Origin: a virus
Virus record (IMG/VR): IMGVR_UViG_3300006620_000406
Span: 15,936 to 50,178 of that record
DNA length: 34,243 nucleotides
Strand: one strand, 5' to 3'
A program made the translations under genes and the position numbers. Below the pieces are notes generated by a model, which was not told the DNA's origin, did not search any database, and saw only the letters and a list, made by a program, of their open reading frames with translations. Of the stretch, positions 28,652-34,243 are shown one piece after another (position 1 is the first letter of the stretch; each line of letters starts with the position of its first letter).

Positions 28652-29164
28652 ATGAATTTATACGACAAGGCCAAAGTATTTTCAATGGCGGCACATGAGG
28701 CCATCGGACAGAAAAGAAAATACACCGGCGAGCCATATTACACTCACCCACAGAGGGTGGCTGAAATACTTCAGGGGGTTCAATATACCTTACCTGAAGA
28801 GGCTTTCGCCGTGGCCTTGTTGCATGACGTGGTTGAAGATACTGATGTAAAATTACATACCATCGGAGAAGTATTTGGGCCTAAGGTAGAACAAGGTGTG
28901 GCCCTATTAACTGATACTCCTACAAGAGAAGGAGGCCCTAACAGAGCAAGAAGGAAAGAGATAGACAGACAAAGGTTATCTCAGGCTCCGGGTTGGGTGC
29001 AGACCGTAAAGGTTGCTGACATGATTGATAACACCTCTACCATTGTAGAATACGATCCTAAGTTCGCGAAAGTCTATTTGGAAGAAAAAAGATTACTTCT
29101 TGCAGAGTTGACTTCAGCAGATCCTATTCTATTAGAACAAGCAGAATCTCAAATAAAGGAATAA
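28652..29164 (+). CDS. HD-domain (p)ppGpp hydrolase-like protein (MESH1/SpoT type)
   Basis: A 170-residue HD-superfamily protein. Motifs: AHEAIGQKRKYTGEPYYTHP (first metal His), AFAVALLHDVVEDTDVKLHT (HD plus ED), LTDTPTREGGPNRARRKEID and WVQTVKVADMIDNTSTIVEY (distal Asp). This set is that of the hydrolase domain of RelA/SpoT and of stand-alone MESH1 proteins, which split (p)ppGpp to GDP/GTP and pyrophosphate with Mn2+. Length matches a single hydrolase domain. In an early operon it would blunt the host stringent response. Another nucleotide substrate is possible. Confidence 0.85.
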   Translation: MNLYDKAKVFSMAAHEAIGQKRKYTGEPYYTHPQRVAEILQGVQYTLPEEAFAVALLHDVVEDTDVKLHTIGEVFGPKVEQGVALLTDTPTREGGPNRARRKEIDRQRLSQAPGWVQTVKVADMIDNTSTIVEYDPKFAKVYLEEKRLLLAELTSADPILLEQAESQIKE

Positions 29165-29168
29165 TCAT

Positions 29169-29342
29169 TTGGCAAAGAAGAAACCAGTGCCTGTTGGCAC
29201 AACTGAAACCATCGAATCTTTTCTCGCTCGAGGCGGAAAGATTACAATATGTCCATCATGCGAAAGAACACCCGCAGAGGATATCAATTATAAGTGGAAG
29301 CCTCAACGAGGTCGTAAGAAGAAAGATCCAATCGTAGAGTAA
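29169..29342 (+). CDS. Small GGKI-motif protein with CPSC, TTG start
   Basis: A 57-residue basic protein (MAKKKPVPVGTTETIESFLA, then RGGKITICPSCERTPAEDIN, Lys/Arg-rich end). The only start is TTG at 29169, with AAGGA 8 nt upstream. It shares FLxxGGKIxxxPxC with the product at 27448. The CxxC could be half of a metal site. It follows the HD gene by 4 nt. Confidence 0.65.
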   Translation: MAKKKPVPVGTTETIESFLARGGKITICPSCERTPAEDINYKWKPQRGRKKKDPIVE

Positions 29343-29354
29343 ACGGAGGAACAC

Positions 29355-29690
29355 ATGGCATACCTTACCTACACCAAAGACCCAATCGGTCGTTTTGTTG
29401 AAAAAGACTTTGGCAAGACATTTGAGTATTCAGACAACGACGAGCCTATGAATGTGATGGAAGACTTTCCACACAAGGTTTGGGTTGCATCCGGGCAGAT
29501 TGGTGGTGACTCTGGGTTTAGGTATGCCCATGTGAAAAAGACTGTGGCCTACATTGTCACGGACGAAGATGAATTTGGATTGCCAGTTATTGAGAAATGG
29601 CACATAAAGAACAAGGTCGAATACGATATTCCAATGTTCATAGAGGCACAAAGAACCAATTTGTTTGGTAAATTAGGGGTTGACCTTTAG
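29355..29690 (+). CDS. Early protein, function unknown
   Basis: A 111-residue protein (MAYLTYTKDPIGRFVEKDFG; then VWVASGQIGGDSGFRYAHVK), mixed alpha/beta and soluble, with a CGGAGG ribosome binding site. Its 3' end overlaps the -35 box of the next promoter. No family is recognised. Confidence 0.65.
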   Translation: MAYLTYTKDPIGRFVEKDFGKTFEYSDNDEPMNVMEDFPHKVWVASGQIGGDSGFRYAHVKKTVAYIVTDEDEFGLPVIEKWHIKNKVEYDIPMFIEAQRTNLFGKLGVDL

Positions 29691-29708
29691 GGGCATTGGT
29701 GCTATTAT
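29680..29708 (+). promoter_or_regulatory. Early-type promoter (TTGACC-17-TATTAT)
   Basis: TTGACC 29680-29685 and TATTAT 29703-29708, followed by ATAAACATAATAAGGCA and the GAGAGGCAAAC ribosome binding region of the gene at 29745. Confidence 0.8.
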
Positions 29709-29744
29709 ATAAACATAATAAGGCACTAACAAAGAGAGGCAAAC

Positions 29745-30272
29745 ATGGCAACAAGGGCAAGAATAGGTTTAGAACTTAAAGACGGTTCATACATTTCATC
29801 ATATCAACATTGGGACGGTTATCCAGGCGGATTAGGTTATACCCTAATTGACTATTGGAACAACTATGACAAGATTGAAGAAGCAATCGAATTAGGTAAT
29901 GCTTCATCATGGAGGTTTATGGTTGGTCAGAAGATTGACTTCGACGATAGAAACAATCCACTTCACGATGTTCAGAATTGTTATTACGGCAGAGACAGAG
30001 GTGAAAAGGATCAAGGTCCTAAGAGACACCTTAATGGCGTATGCCTACTTGACGAAGCATTTAACAGTGGCGAAGAATATCTTTATGTCTTTAAAGAAAA
30101 CGGCAAGAAAGATTATATGGGTAAAGAAACTGGTGAATGGTTTTATACACATTGGGAGAATCCTGCAAAAGAAATCGCAGACATGAAACCACTTGAAGAA
30201 GATGCTATCAACGATCATATTGATATGTTGAAAAGACATCTTGAAATGATGAAAAACAGGAAGGCGGCATAA
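29745..30272 (+). CDS. Conserved phage protein (ATRARIGLEL family), function unknown
   Basis: A 175-residue protein starting MATRARIGLELKDGSYISSY then QHWDGYPGGLGYTLIDYWNN. This ATRxRIGxxxxDGxxxSxYxHWDGYPxGxG pattern is, from memory, shared by many phage and bacterial proteins of unknown function. Length is ordinary. It is the first gene of an operon reaching 30806 and is joined to the next gene by TAATG. Confidence 0.75.
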   Translation: MATRARIGLELKDGSYISSYQHWDGYPGGLGYTLIDYWNNYDKIEEAIELGNASSWRFMVGQKIDFDDRNNPLHDVQNCYYGRDRGEKDQGPKRHLNGVCLLDEAFNSGEEYLYVFKENGKKDYMGKETGEWFYTHWENPAKEIADMKPLEEDAINDHIDMLKRHLEMMKNRKAA

Positions 30273-30454
30273 TGGCAAAGATTGATATTGATGTGGTCGT
30301 AGAGACTTTCGCTCGTATGGATCATAAGCAAAGAGATGAGTTCGTAAAGACGTTGGTTAAGAAATGGCCACACATGGCTCAGAGTATCGGCAACATGATA
30401 CAACTCGAACAGATGATTCAAGACACAATGGAGGGTTTCAATGCACAAGACTAA
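30272..30454 (+). CDS. Small helical early protein
   Basis: A 60-residue protein (MAKIDIDVVVETFARMDHKQ; then LVKKWPHMAQSIGNMIQLEQ), coupled by TAATG to the upstream gene and overlapping the next gene by 14 nt. No family is recognised. Confidence 0.65.
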   Translation: MAKIDIDVVVETFARMDHKQRDEFVKTLVKKWPHMAQSIGNMIQLEQMIQDTMEGFNAQD

Positions 30455-30806
30455 TCACGAAGAATATACTGACGGCCCATTTGAGGTTAAGGTATGGTAT
30501 TCTCCGGAATTTGTTCCTATCAGAGACTTGTTTGATGATACCGTGAACAATGTAGATGAAATGGAGCAGAAGGCTGACAAGGGTGAGGCTTCATGGTTTA
30601 TTGCAGGCGTTGATTATTTCTATAAGGGTCACCAGGTAGGTTCAGACAGCATTGGTGGCAACTATTATGAGGAATGGGAAGAAGATGCACTCAACGAAGG
30701 CTTGGGTGGGTATCTTGTAGACATGAAGGCCAATGCAAAAGACGAGGCCTTGAAGAACATAAAAGAATTGAAGAACAATATGAGCAAGGACTTTGCTCTG
30801 CTATAG
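30441..30806 (+). CDS. Early protein, function unknown
   Basis: A 121-residue acidic protein (MHKTNHEEYTDGPFEVKVWY; then DYFYKGHQVGSDSIGGNYYE) with a helical Lys-rich end. GAGGG precedes the ATG. It is the last gene before the structured non-coding stretch. Confidence 0.65.
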   Translation: MHKTNHEEYTDGPFEVKVWYSPEFVPIRDLFDDTVNNVDEMEQKADKGEASWFIAGVDYFYKGHQVGSDSIGGNYYEEWEEDALNEGLGGYLVDMKANAKDEALKNIKELKNNMSKDFALL

Positions 30807-30810
30807 AATT

Positions 30811-30995
30811 TGGGTGTTGAATCTAACATAGATGCCCAGGTAGGTTTTCGTCCGGTGCGGACGGTTTCCCCAGAATCATAGATTCGAATAAACCATAATG
30901 ATGCGAGGTAGTTTGACCTACTGCCTATGTAGACCAAGTTCGGTTAGAAGGACATGGCGAGACATAGGTTGGGAGCCTGGTTGCAGGGACACCTC
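30811..30995 (+). ncRNA. Structured non-coding RNA, family unknown
   Basis: A GC-richer, ORF-poor stretch that folds as nested stems: outer GGTGT/ACACC (30813-30817 with 30989-30993); CCAGG/CCTGG (30836-30840 with 30976-30980); a three-way unit closed by GGTTT/AAACC (30843-30847 with 30890-30894) holding CGTCCG-GTG-CGGACG (30849-30863) and GAATC-ATA-GATTC (30873-30885); a GTAG/CTAC hairpin near 30908-30921; and CCTATGT/ACATAGG (30924-30930 with 30962-30968). The pairings are mutually compatible. It matches no RNA family I can name (not RNase P, tmRNA or 4.5S). It fills most of the 286-nt gap 30807-31092. Confidence 0.6.
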
Positions 30996-31034
30996 AAAAA
31001 CTTAGGGTCAACTTTAATTTGGTAATCTTAGGGG

Positions 31035-31063
31035 TAGACTTTTTACTCCTAAGGTGCTATATT
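31035..31063 (+). promoter_or_regulatory. Early-type promoter (TAGACT-17-TATATT)
   Basis: TAGACT 31035-31040 and TATATT 31058-31063, then AAGAACATAATAACA and a GAGGGCAAA ribosome binding region before the ATG at 31093. The -35 has one change from the usual TTGACT. Confidence 0.75.
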
Positions 31064-31092
31064 AAGAACATAATAACAAATAAGAGGGCAAA

Positions 31093-31695
31093 ATGAATAT
31101 ATCAAAAGAACAAATCAAAAAAGCATTCGTGAGCAAGGTCGAAGACATTGACGACTACGCCTATAACAATCAAGATTGGTATCAGGCTGATGCACAGAGA
31201 ATCAGATACATCTTAGCAACTATTGACATGGATCCAGGTGATCCTTATTCAGAGGGCGAGAAGCAACTGGAACTTGGACAAGAGTCAAACAGATATTATA
31301 ATTGCATAGAGTTTGATGACAATGGTGAATACCAAATTAATGATGAGCAGAAGTTATCCTTGCTGATGAGAATGAGTTATGATGAACTGAGCGACTATGT
31401 TCACAAGAACGAATTTGATTGGATTGGTGACGACTACGATCACATAAACGAATATCTATTCCAAATAATGAACACATGGCAAGACGAGGTTGAGTTTGAT
31501 ACTGAGGACTACGAGAACGTCGAGTGTATGACCGTGACAAAAAGAGCAAGGGTTTGGAATGTTGATCCTCAAACAGGCTACAAGAGCGAGAACAAGCATG
31601 AAGTGGCCTATAACATTTTGATGGATTATTTTGATGAACTGCCAGAAGAAACAAGGGCAGAGGCTCACAAAAGATTGGAGGCTGTAGAATGCTAA
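31093..31695 (+). CDS. Acidic early protein, function unknown
   Basis: A 200-residue, strongly acidic protein (MNISKEQIKKAFVSKVEDID; later DELSDYVHKNEFDWIGDDYD and EFDTEDYENVECMTVTKRAR). Such Asp/Glu/Tyr-rich composition recalls DNA-mimic or other inhibitor proteins of phages, but no motif proves this. It overlaps the next small gene by 7 nt. Confidence 0.7.
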   Translation: MNISKEQIKKAFVSKVEDIDDYAYNNQDWYQADAQRIRYILATIDMDPGDPYSEGEKQLELGQESNRYYNCIEFDDNGEYQINDEQKLSLLMRMSYDELSDYVHKNEFDWIGDDYDHINEYLFQIMNTWQDEVEFDTEDYENVECMTVTKRARVWNVDPQTGYKSENKHEVAYNILMDYFDELPEETRAEAHKRLEAVEC

Positions 31696-31793
31696 AACGG
31701 ATTTTGGAATCAAAGTCTATTTTGGTTGAACTTGGATTCTCGGGTGCCGTTATAGGTACCATGTTAATCACGGGTTTTATTTCGATAAATTAG
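31689..31793 (+). CDS. 34-residue membrane peptide
   Basis: MLKRILESKSILVELGFSGA followed by VIGTMLITGFISIN: a short basic start and one hydrophobic span. It overlaps the upstream gene by 7 nt and ends just before the next -35 box. Confidence 0.55.
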   Translation: MLKRILESKSILVELGFSGAVIGTMLITGFISIN

Positions 31794-31796
31794 GTG

Positions 31797-31825
31797 TTGA
31801 CTTTCAGGGTAGAAGGTTATATACT
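31797..31825 (+). promoter_or_regulatory. Early-type promoter (TTGACT-17-TATACT)
   Basis: TTGACT 31797-31802 and TATACT 31820-31825, then AAAAGAACAATAAGGGCA and a GGAGGG ribosome binding site for the gene at 31869. Confidence 0.85.
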
Positions 31826-31868
31826 AAAAGAACAATAAGGGCAAAGACTTAAACAAAAGGAGGGTAAT

Positions 31869-32498
31869 ATGCCAAATTGGTGCAATAACACAATTTCAAT
31901 TCAAGGTCCTACAGAGACACTAAAACCTTTGTGGGAAGAAACACAGAAAACAGGCCTGCTTCAAGCGATGAAGCCGATGCCAAAAGGACTGGAAGACACC
32001 ACGTCACCCACACCCAAGGACAAGAAGCAACCTATGATAGATGGCTTCGACAACTGGTATGACTGGCGTGTTGAGAACTGGGGTACCAAATGGGACGTCG
32101 ATCACGATGGTATGGAGTATACGGACAATGGAGATGGTACGGCCTCAATCGTAGGTTATTTTGAGTCTGCTTGGGCACCGCCAACAGAAGCATTCAACAC
32201 ATTCTGTGATGACAACGACAACTGCTCACTTGAATCGTTTTACGAAGAGGGTGGCATGGACTTCGCAGGACATTATTGTGATGGCTATGATGATTATCTT
32301 GAAGGCATAGGTGATTATGCAAGAGAAGTGGTCAAGGGCAACGATTCAGGCTCAGATCTATATGACAGGCTTGATACTGAACTTGAACTAACGGAATCAA
32401 GACGTGAATACATCGAAGAAGAAATGAACGAAGATGCACAGAAGGTGCATGATTTTGTGGTTGAGAAAAAGGCCGTAAACGGAAAGATGGAGGCCTAA
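31869..32498 (+). CDS. DUF1281/Api92-like ferredoxin-fold domain protein
   Basis: A 209-residue protein with the family landmarks MPNWCNNTISIQGPTETLKP, NWYDWRVENWGTKWDVDHDG and YFESAWAPPTEAFNTFCDDN followed by YEEGGMDFAGHY. This pattern is that of the YubB/Api92-like (DUF1281) proteins found on plasmids and phages, whose function is unknown. The C-terminal extension is helical and acidic. It starts a TAATG-coupled operon that runs to 33425. Confidence 0.8.
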   Translation: MPNWCNNTISIQGPTETLKPLWEETQKTGLLQAMKPMPKGLEDTTSPTPKDKKQPMIDGFDNWYDWRVENWGTKWDVDHDGMEYTDNGDGTASIVGYFESAWAPPTEAFNTFCDDNDNCSLESFYEEGGMDFAGHYCDGYDDYLEGIGDYAREVVKGNDSGSDLYDRLDTELELTESRREYIEEEMNEDAQKVHDFVVEKKAVNGKMEA

Positions 32499-32953
32499 TG
32501 AAACCAGCAACTCAACCCATAAGAAACAAGATACAGGAACAATGCCCTTGGGCAAAAGGACACAAGATTGAACAGATTGTGAGTCCTGTTGATTGGATAG
32601 AGATCTATGCTGTCAGACGTAAGGACGGTGATAACACCTACTTCCTAAAATATGACAAATATCTTAACACCTGCTTCGCAAGTATCTATTGGAGGCTTGA
32701 CGACTTTAGGTCATCATTGGACTATTGGAGCGATTGTCCTGATAGTGTTCTAAGAGCAATGAACAAGGACAATGGTGGTGGCTATTGGACAAAGAGACAG
32801 GTCATAGACAAATTGCTTGAGGTCAAGTCAGGGTCTAAAACGGCACTGGATGAACTGATGAAGCAATTGAACTGGGAAGATGACAACGAAAGCAGATACA
32901 AGATAAGCACTGAGATCGCAGAAAACGAACTTGGTAGAAAGGTAAGCACATAA
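32498..32953 (+). CDS. Early protein, function unknown
   Basis: A 151-residue protein (MKPATQPIRNKIQEQCPWAK; then FLKYDKYLNTCFASIYWRLD), Trp/Tyr-rich with two Cys, joined by TAATG overlaps at both ends. No family is recognised. Confidence 0.65.
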   Translation: MKPATQPIRNKIQEQCPWAKGHKIEQIVSPVDWIEIYAVRRKDGDNTYFLKYDKYLNTCFASIYWRLDDFRSSLDYWSDCPDSVLRAMNKDNGGGYWTKRQVIDKLLEVKSGSKTALDELMKQLNWEDDNESRYKISTEIAENELGRKVST

Positions 32954-33069
32954 TGGGAACATTTACGATCGCAACAGGCCTGGGTATGTTATTCACAGGC
33001 ATAGTGGTAATGGCAGTGATGGGCTTCGTGGGCCTATACATAATCAACAGGCTAAAGGACGAGGACTAA
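32953..33069 (+). CDS. 38-residue membrane peptide
   Basis: One long hydrophobic span (ATGLGMLFTGIVVMAVMGFV) with a charged tail (NRLKDED). The ATG and the stop are both in TAATG overlaps with the neighbouring genes, so it should be translated in step with them. Confidence 0.6.
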   Translation: MGTFTIATGLGMLFTGIVVMAVMGFVGLYIINRLKDED

Positions 33070-33425
33070 TGGCTGATAACTTACCCTCAAACAGAAAAGA
33101 CGTGTTCAACGAGGAGATAATCGTCAAGGATAGCAGGGGCCATGCTTTGACCCACTATGTTTTGGCTGAAAGGCTACTACAGGTTGAATACAGCCAGATC
33201 TCTACAGAGATCCGCAACGAACCCAGTTCAGAAACCCTGACCTACATACTCGAAGGCGGATTCAGAGGCTTTCACAAGTATACCAAGCAGGAATTACTGG
33301 ATGAATGGGCAGAGGTGGAAGACAGGTTCTGGACACTCGTAGACGATGACAGCCTACCCTGGGAAACCTATGATGAGGATCCACTTTCTTCACTTCCAAA
33401 AGAGGTTGTAGGCCACCCTGTATAA
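33069..33425 (+). CDS. Early protein, function unknown
   Basis: A 118-residue acidic protein (MADNLPSNRKDVFNEEIIVK; then GGFRGFHKYTKQELLDEWAE). It is the last gene of the operon from 31869; its stop lies inside the late promoter at 33421-33428. No family is recognised. Confidence 0.65.
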   Translation: MADNLPSNRKDVFNEEIIVKDSRGHALTHYVLAERLLQVEYSQISTEIRNEPSSETLTYILEGGFRGFHKYTKQELLDEWAEVEDRFWTLVDDDSLPWETYDEDPLSSLPKEVVGHPV

Positions 33426-33428
33426 ATA
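33421..33428 (+). promoter_or_regulatory. T4-type late promoter TATAAATA
   Basis: A perfect TATAAATA followed by TGAGTATATTATAGGAG, 20 bp before the ATG at 33449. Confidence 0.75.
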
Positions 33429-33448
33429 TGAGTATATTATAGGAGATT

Positions 33449-34063
33449 ATGATGAAAGAAGACGCAGGATCCAAATCACAATCATATGTAAAGGACCCAG
33501 GCCTAACACCTGAACAGAAACTCGCAATGGGTGAACCCCCTGTTGCACATCTTGGACAATGGCTGGGCAGAGACCCACAGGACTCAGAGGTATATGCTGA
33601 ATGCTATGTGGAGAACGAATTTGAATCATATCACGATTGGCCCTATAGGGTTGAAGGCGTGGTATTCCATCACATGAAGGAAGCCAGAGAATATGCCTGG
33701 AGCCTATCAAAAGCACAGGGATATCGAGACGTATGGCTACAGAGCCCAACGGGATTTCCAGACCCTACGAACTGGTGGTGTGAGGAAAGAATGGAGCGAG
33801 ATGGTGAATGGAACGAGGAAGGCCGTAGACGCATGGAAAAGGCCAAGCAGGCACGACTGGAAGACTCCTATAATGACAGCCGGGAAATGCCCACGGGAAA
33901 CATAGGCATAGATCCCCCAGCAAGAGCAGAAGCACAGGGCAGACGTAAAGCATATTGGGATCCCAAACTTAAGAAGACCATCATCACGGACGAGTTCCAC
34001 GAGGATAGCATGAGCCCAAACAGGAAACTTCAGGCAGAACAACAAGCGAAGCGCCAGCGGTAA
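33449..34063 (+). CDS. Late-promoter gene, hydrophilic protein of unknown function
   Basis: A 204-residue, very polar protein (MMKEDAGSKSQSYVKDPGLT; then YRVEGVVFHHMKEAREYAWS; Arg/Glu-rich C-terminus). AGGAG lies 4-5 nt before the first of two adjacent ATGs. It has a late promoter and its own terminator, so it is a single-gene unit. No family is recognised; it could be a virion-associated protein. Confidence 0.7.
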   Translation: MMKEDAGSKSQSYVKDPGLTPEQKLAMGEPPVAHLGQWLGRDPQDSEVYAECYVENEFESYHDWPYRVEGVVFHHMKEAREYAWSLSKAQGYRDVWLQSPTGFPDPTNWWCEERMERDGEWNEEGRRRMEKAKQARLEDSYNDSREMPTGNIGIDPPARAEAQGRRKAYWDPKLKKTIITDEFHEDSMSPNRKLQAEQQAKRQR

Positions 34064-34071
34064 ATTTTTAT

Positions 34072-34101
34072 ACCGCGAAGCGGTTGCGGAGCAATTTTTT
34101 T
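34072..34101 (+). terminator. Intrinsic terminator
   Basis: ACCGC-GAA-GCGGT (34072-34084) directly followed by TTGC-GGA-GCAA and a T7 run. Either hairpin could form; the second touches the T-run. Confidence 0.75.
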
Positions 34102-34118
34102 CCACTTAGGAGCAGAAT

Positions 34119-34243
34119 ATCACACAACGACTCACAGACGATGAAATAGCACTCGTATCAGCGGTGTTGAACCTTGCTGAGATGACCGCAGATAACCAAA
34201 TGGACGATGACGCAAGGGCAGACGCAAGAGAGCTCATAATGGC
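34119..34243 (+). CDS. Partial ORF at the right edge, unclear start
   Basis: An open frame that reads TQRLTDDEIALVSAVLNLAE and continues to the right edge without a stop. TAGGAG lies 9 nt upstream, but the codon at the expected position is ATC (34119), not ATG/GTG/TTG. Either a rare start or a downstream GTG/ATG is used, or a base is miscalled. The amino-acid pattern looks like a real small helical phage protein. Confidence 0.4.
   Translation, partial: MTQRLTDDEIALVSAVLNLAEMTADNQMDDDARADARELIM

Noticed and set aside
30811-30995. Interpretation of the structured RNA as RNase P, tmRNA or 4.5S RNA
   Set aside because: None of the conserved signature segments of those RNAs is present.
31337-31771. 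A 144-residue minus-strand frame in the early region
   Set aside because: It lies opposite a well-formed acidic gene with its own promoter; its Ser/Pro/Cys-rich reading is typical of an antisense shadow.
1-34243. CRISPR array, insertion sequence or integrase
   Set aside because: No regularly spaced repeats, transposase or recombinase motifs, or terminal inverted repeats were seen.

Overview
The window reads as part of a T4-like marine myovirus genome (AT-rich, tightly packed). A class Ia ribonucleotide reductase, T4-type late promoters (TATAAATA and close variants) and a long series of small proteins resembling conserved proteins of cyanophages and pelagiphages all point this way. The host is probably a marine alphaproteobacterium. 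This is inferred mainly from a phage-borne 5-aminolevulinate synthase, since the C4 route to haem is essentially alphaproteobacterial among bacteria, and from an AlkB-type alkane hydroxylase.

Layout. (1) 1-12914, minus strand: nrdA (cut by the left edge), a beta-helix tail fibre/spike, a PD-(D/E)XK nuclease, a 2OG-Fe(II) oxygenase, then a virion-type block. That block holds an acidic structural protein with an apparent -1 ribosomal frameshift into a second ORF, very basic probable internal head proteins, a coiled-coil/TM protein, and two adjacent nucleotidyltransferase-like proteins. (2) 12950-17344: a DUF1353 protein, a PiT-like phosphate permease, an AlkB-like hydroxylase with elaborate promoter/leader DNA, and a small-gene cassette with a multi-hairpin leader. 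(3) 17570-22116, plus strand: metabolic cassette with two tandem 2OG-Fe(II) oxygenase paralogues, hemA (ALAS), a gene resembling a nitrile-hydratase-type leader protein that overlaps hemA, a YbaN/DUF454 membrane protein and another 2OG-Fe(II) oxygenase. (4) 22113-24374, minus strand: an exported protein, a YqgE/AlgH protein, two small phage proteins and an MjaI-family restriction endonuclease. (5) 24484-33425, plus strand: an early-gene region of about 30 small genes in short operons. Most operons start with a near-identical sigma70-type promoter (TTGACTTTT, 17 bp, TATACT/TATAAT). It includes an HD-domain ppGpp-hydrolase-like protein, a SWIM zinc finger protein, one tRNA and a structured non-coding RNA. 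(6) 33421 to the end: a late-promoter gene and a partial ORF.

How it fits together. Early genes use host-type promoters and probably remodel host physiology (ppGpp removal, small membrane peptides). The minus-strand permease, AlkB, restriction enzyme and one oxygenase carry the same promoter type. Late genes use TATAAATA-type promoters, several of which would start transcription exactly at an ATG (leaderless mRNA). The metabolic load is iron-centred: four 2OG-Fe(II) oxygenases, a non-haem diiron hydroxylase, haem precursor synthesis and a diiron ribonucleotide reductase.

The most striking observations are the apparent absence of the tetranucleotide CTAG from the whole window beside an endonuclease whose family prototype cuts CTAG; a dnaX-like -1 frameshift cassette (A9G run, upstream GGAGGT) in a structural gene; a nested, branched non-coding RNA near 30.8-31.0 kb; and the recurring leaderless-start geometry. 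All calls come from reading the sequence; no database search was run.
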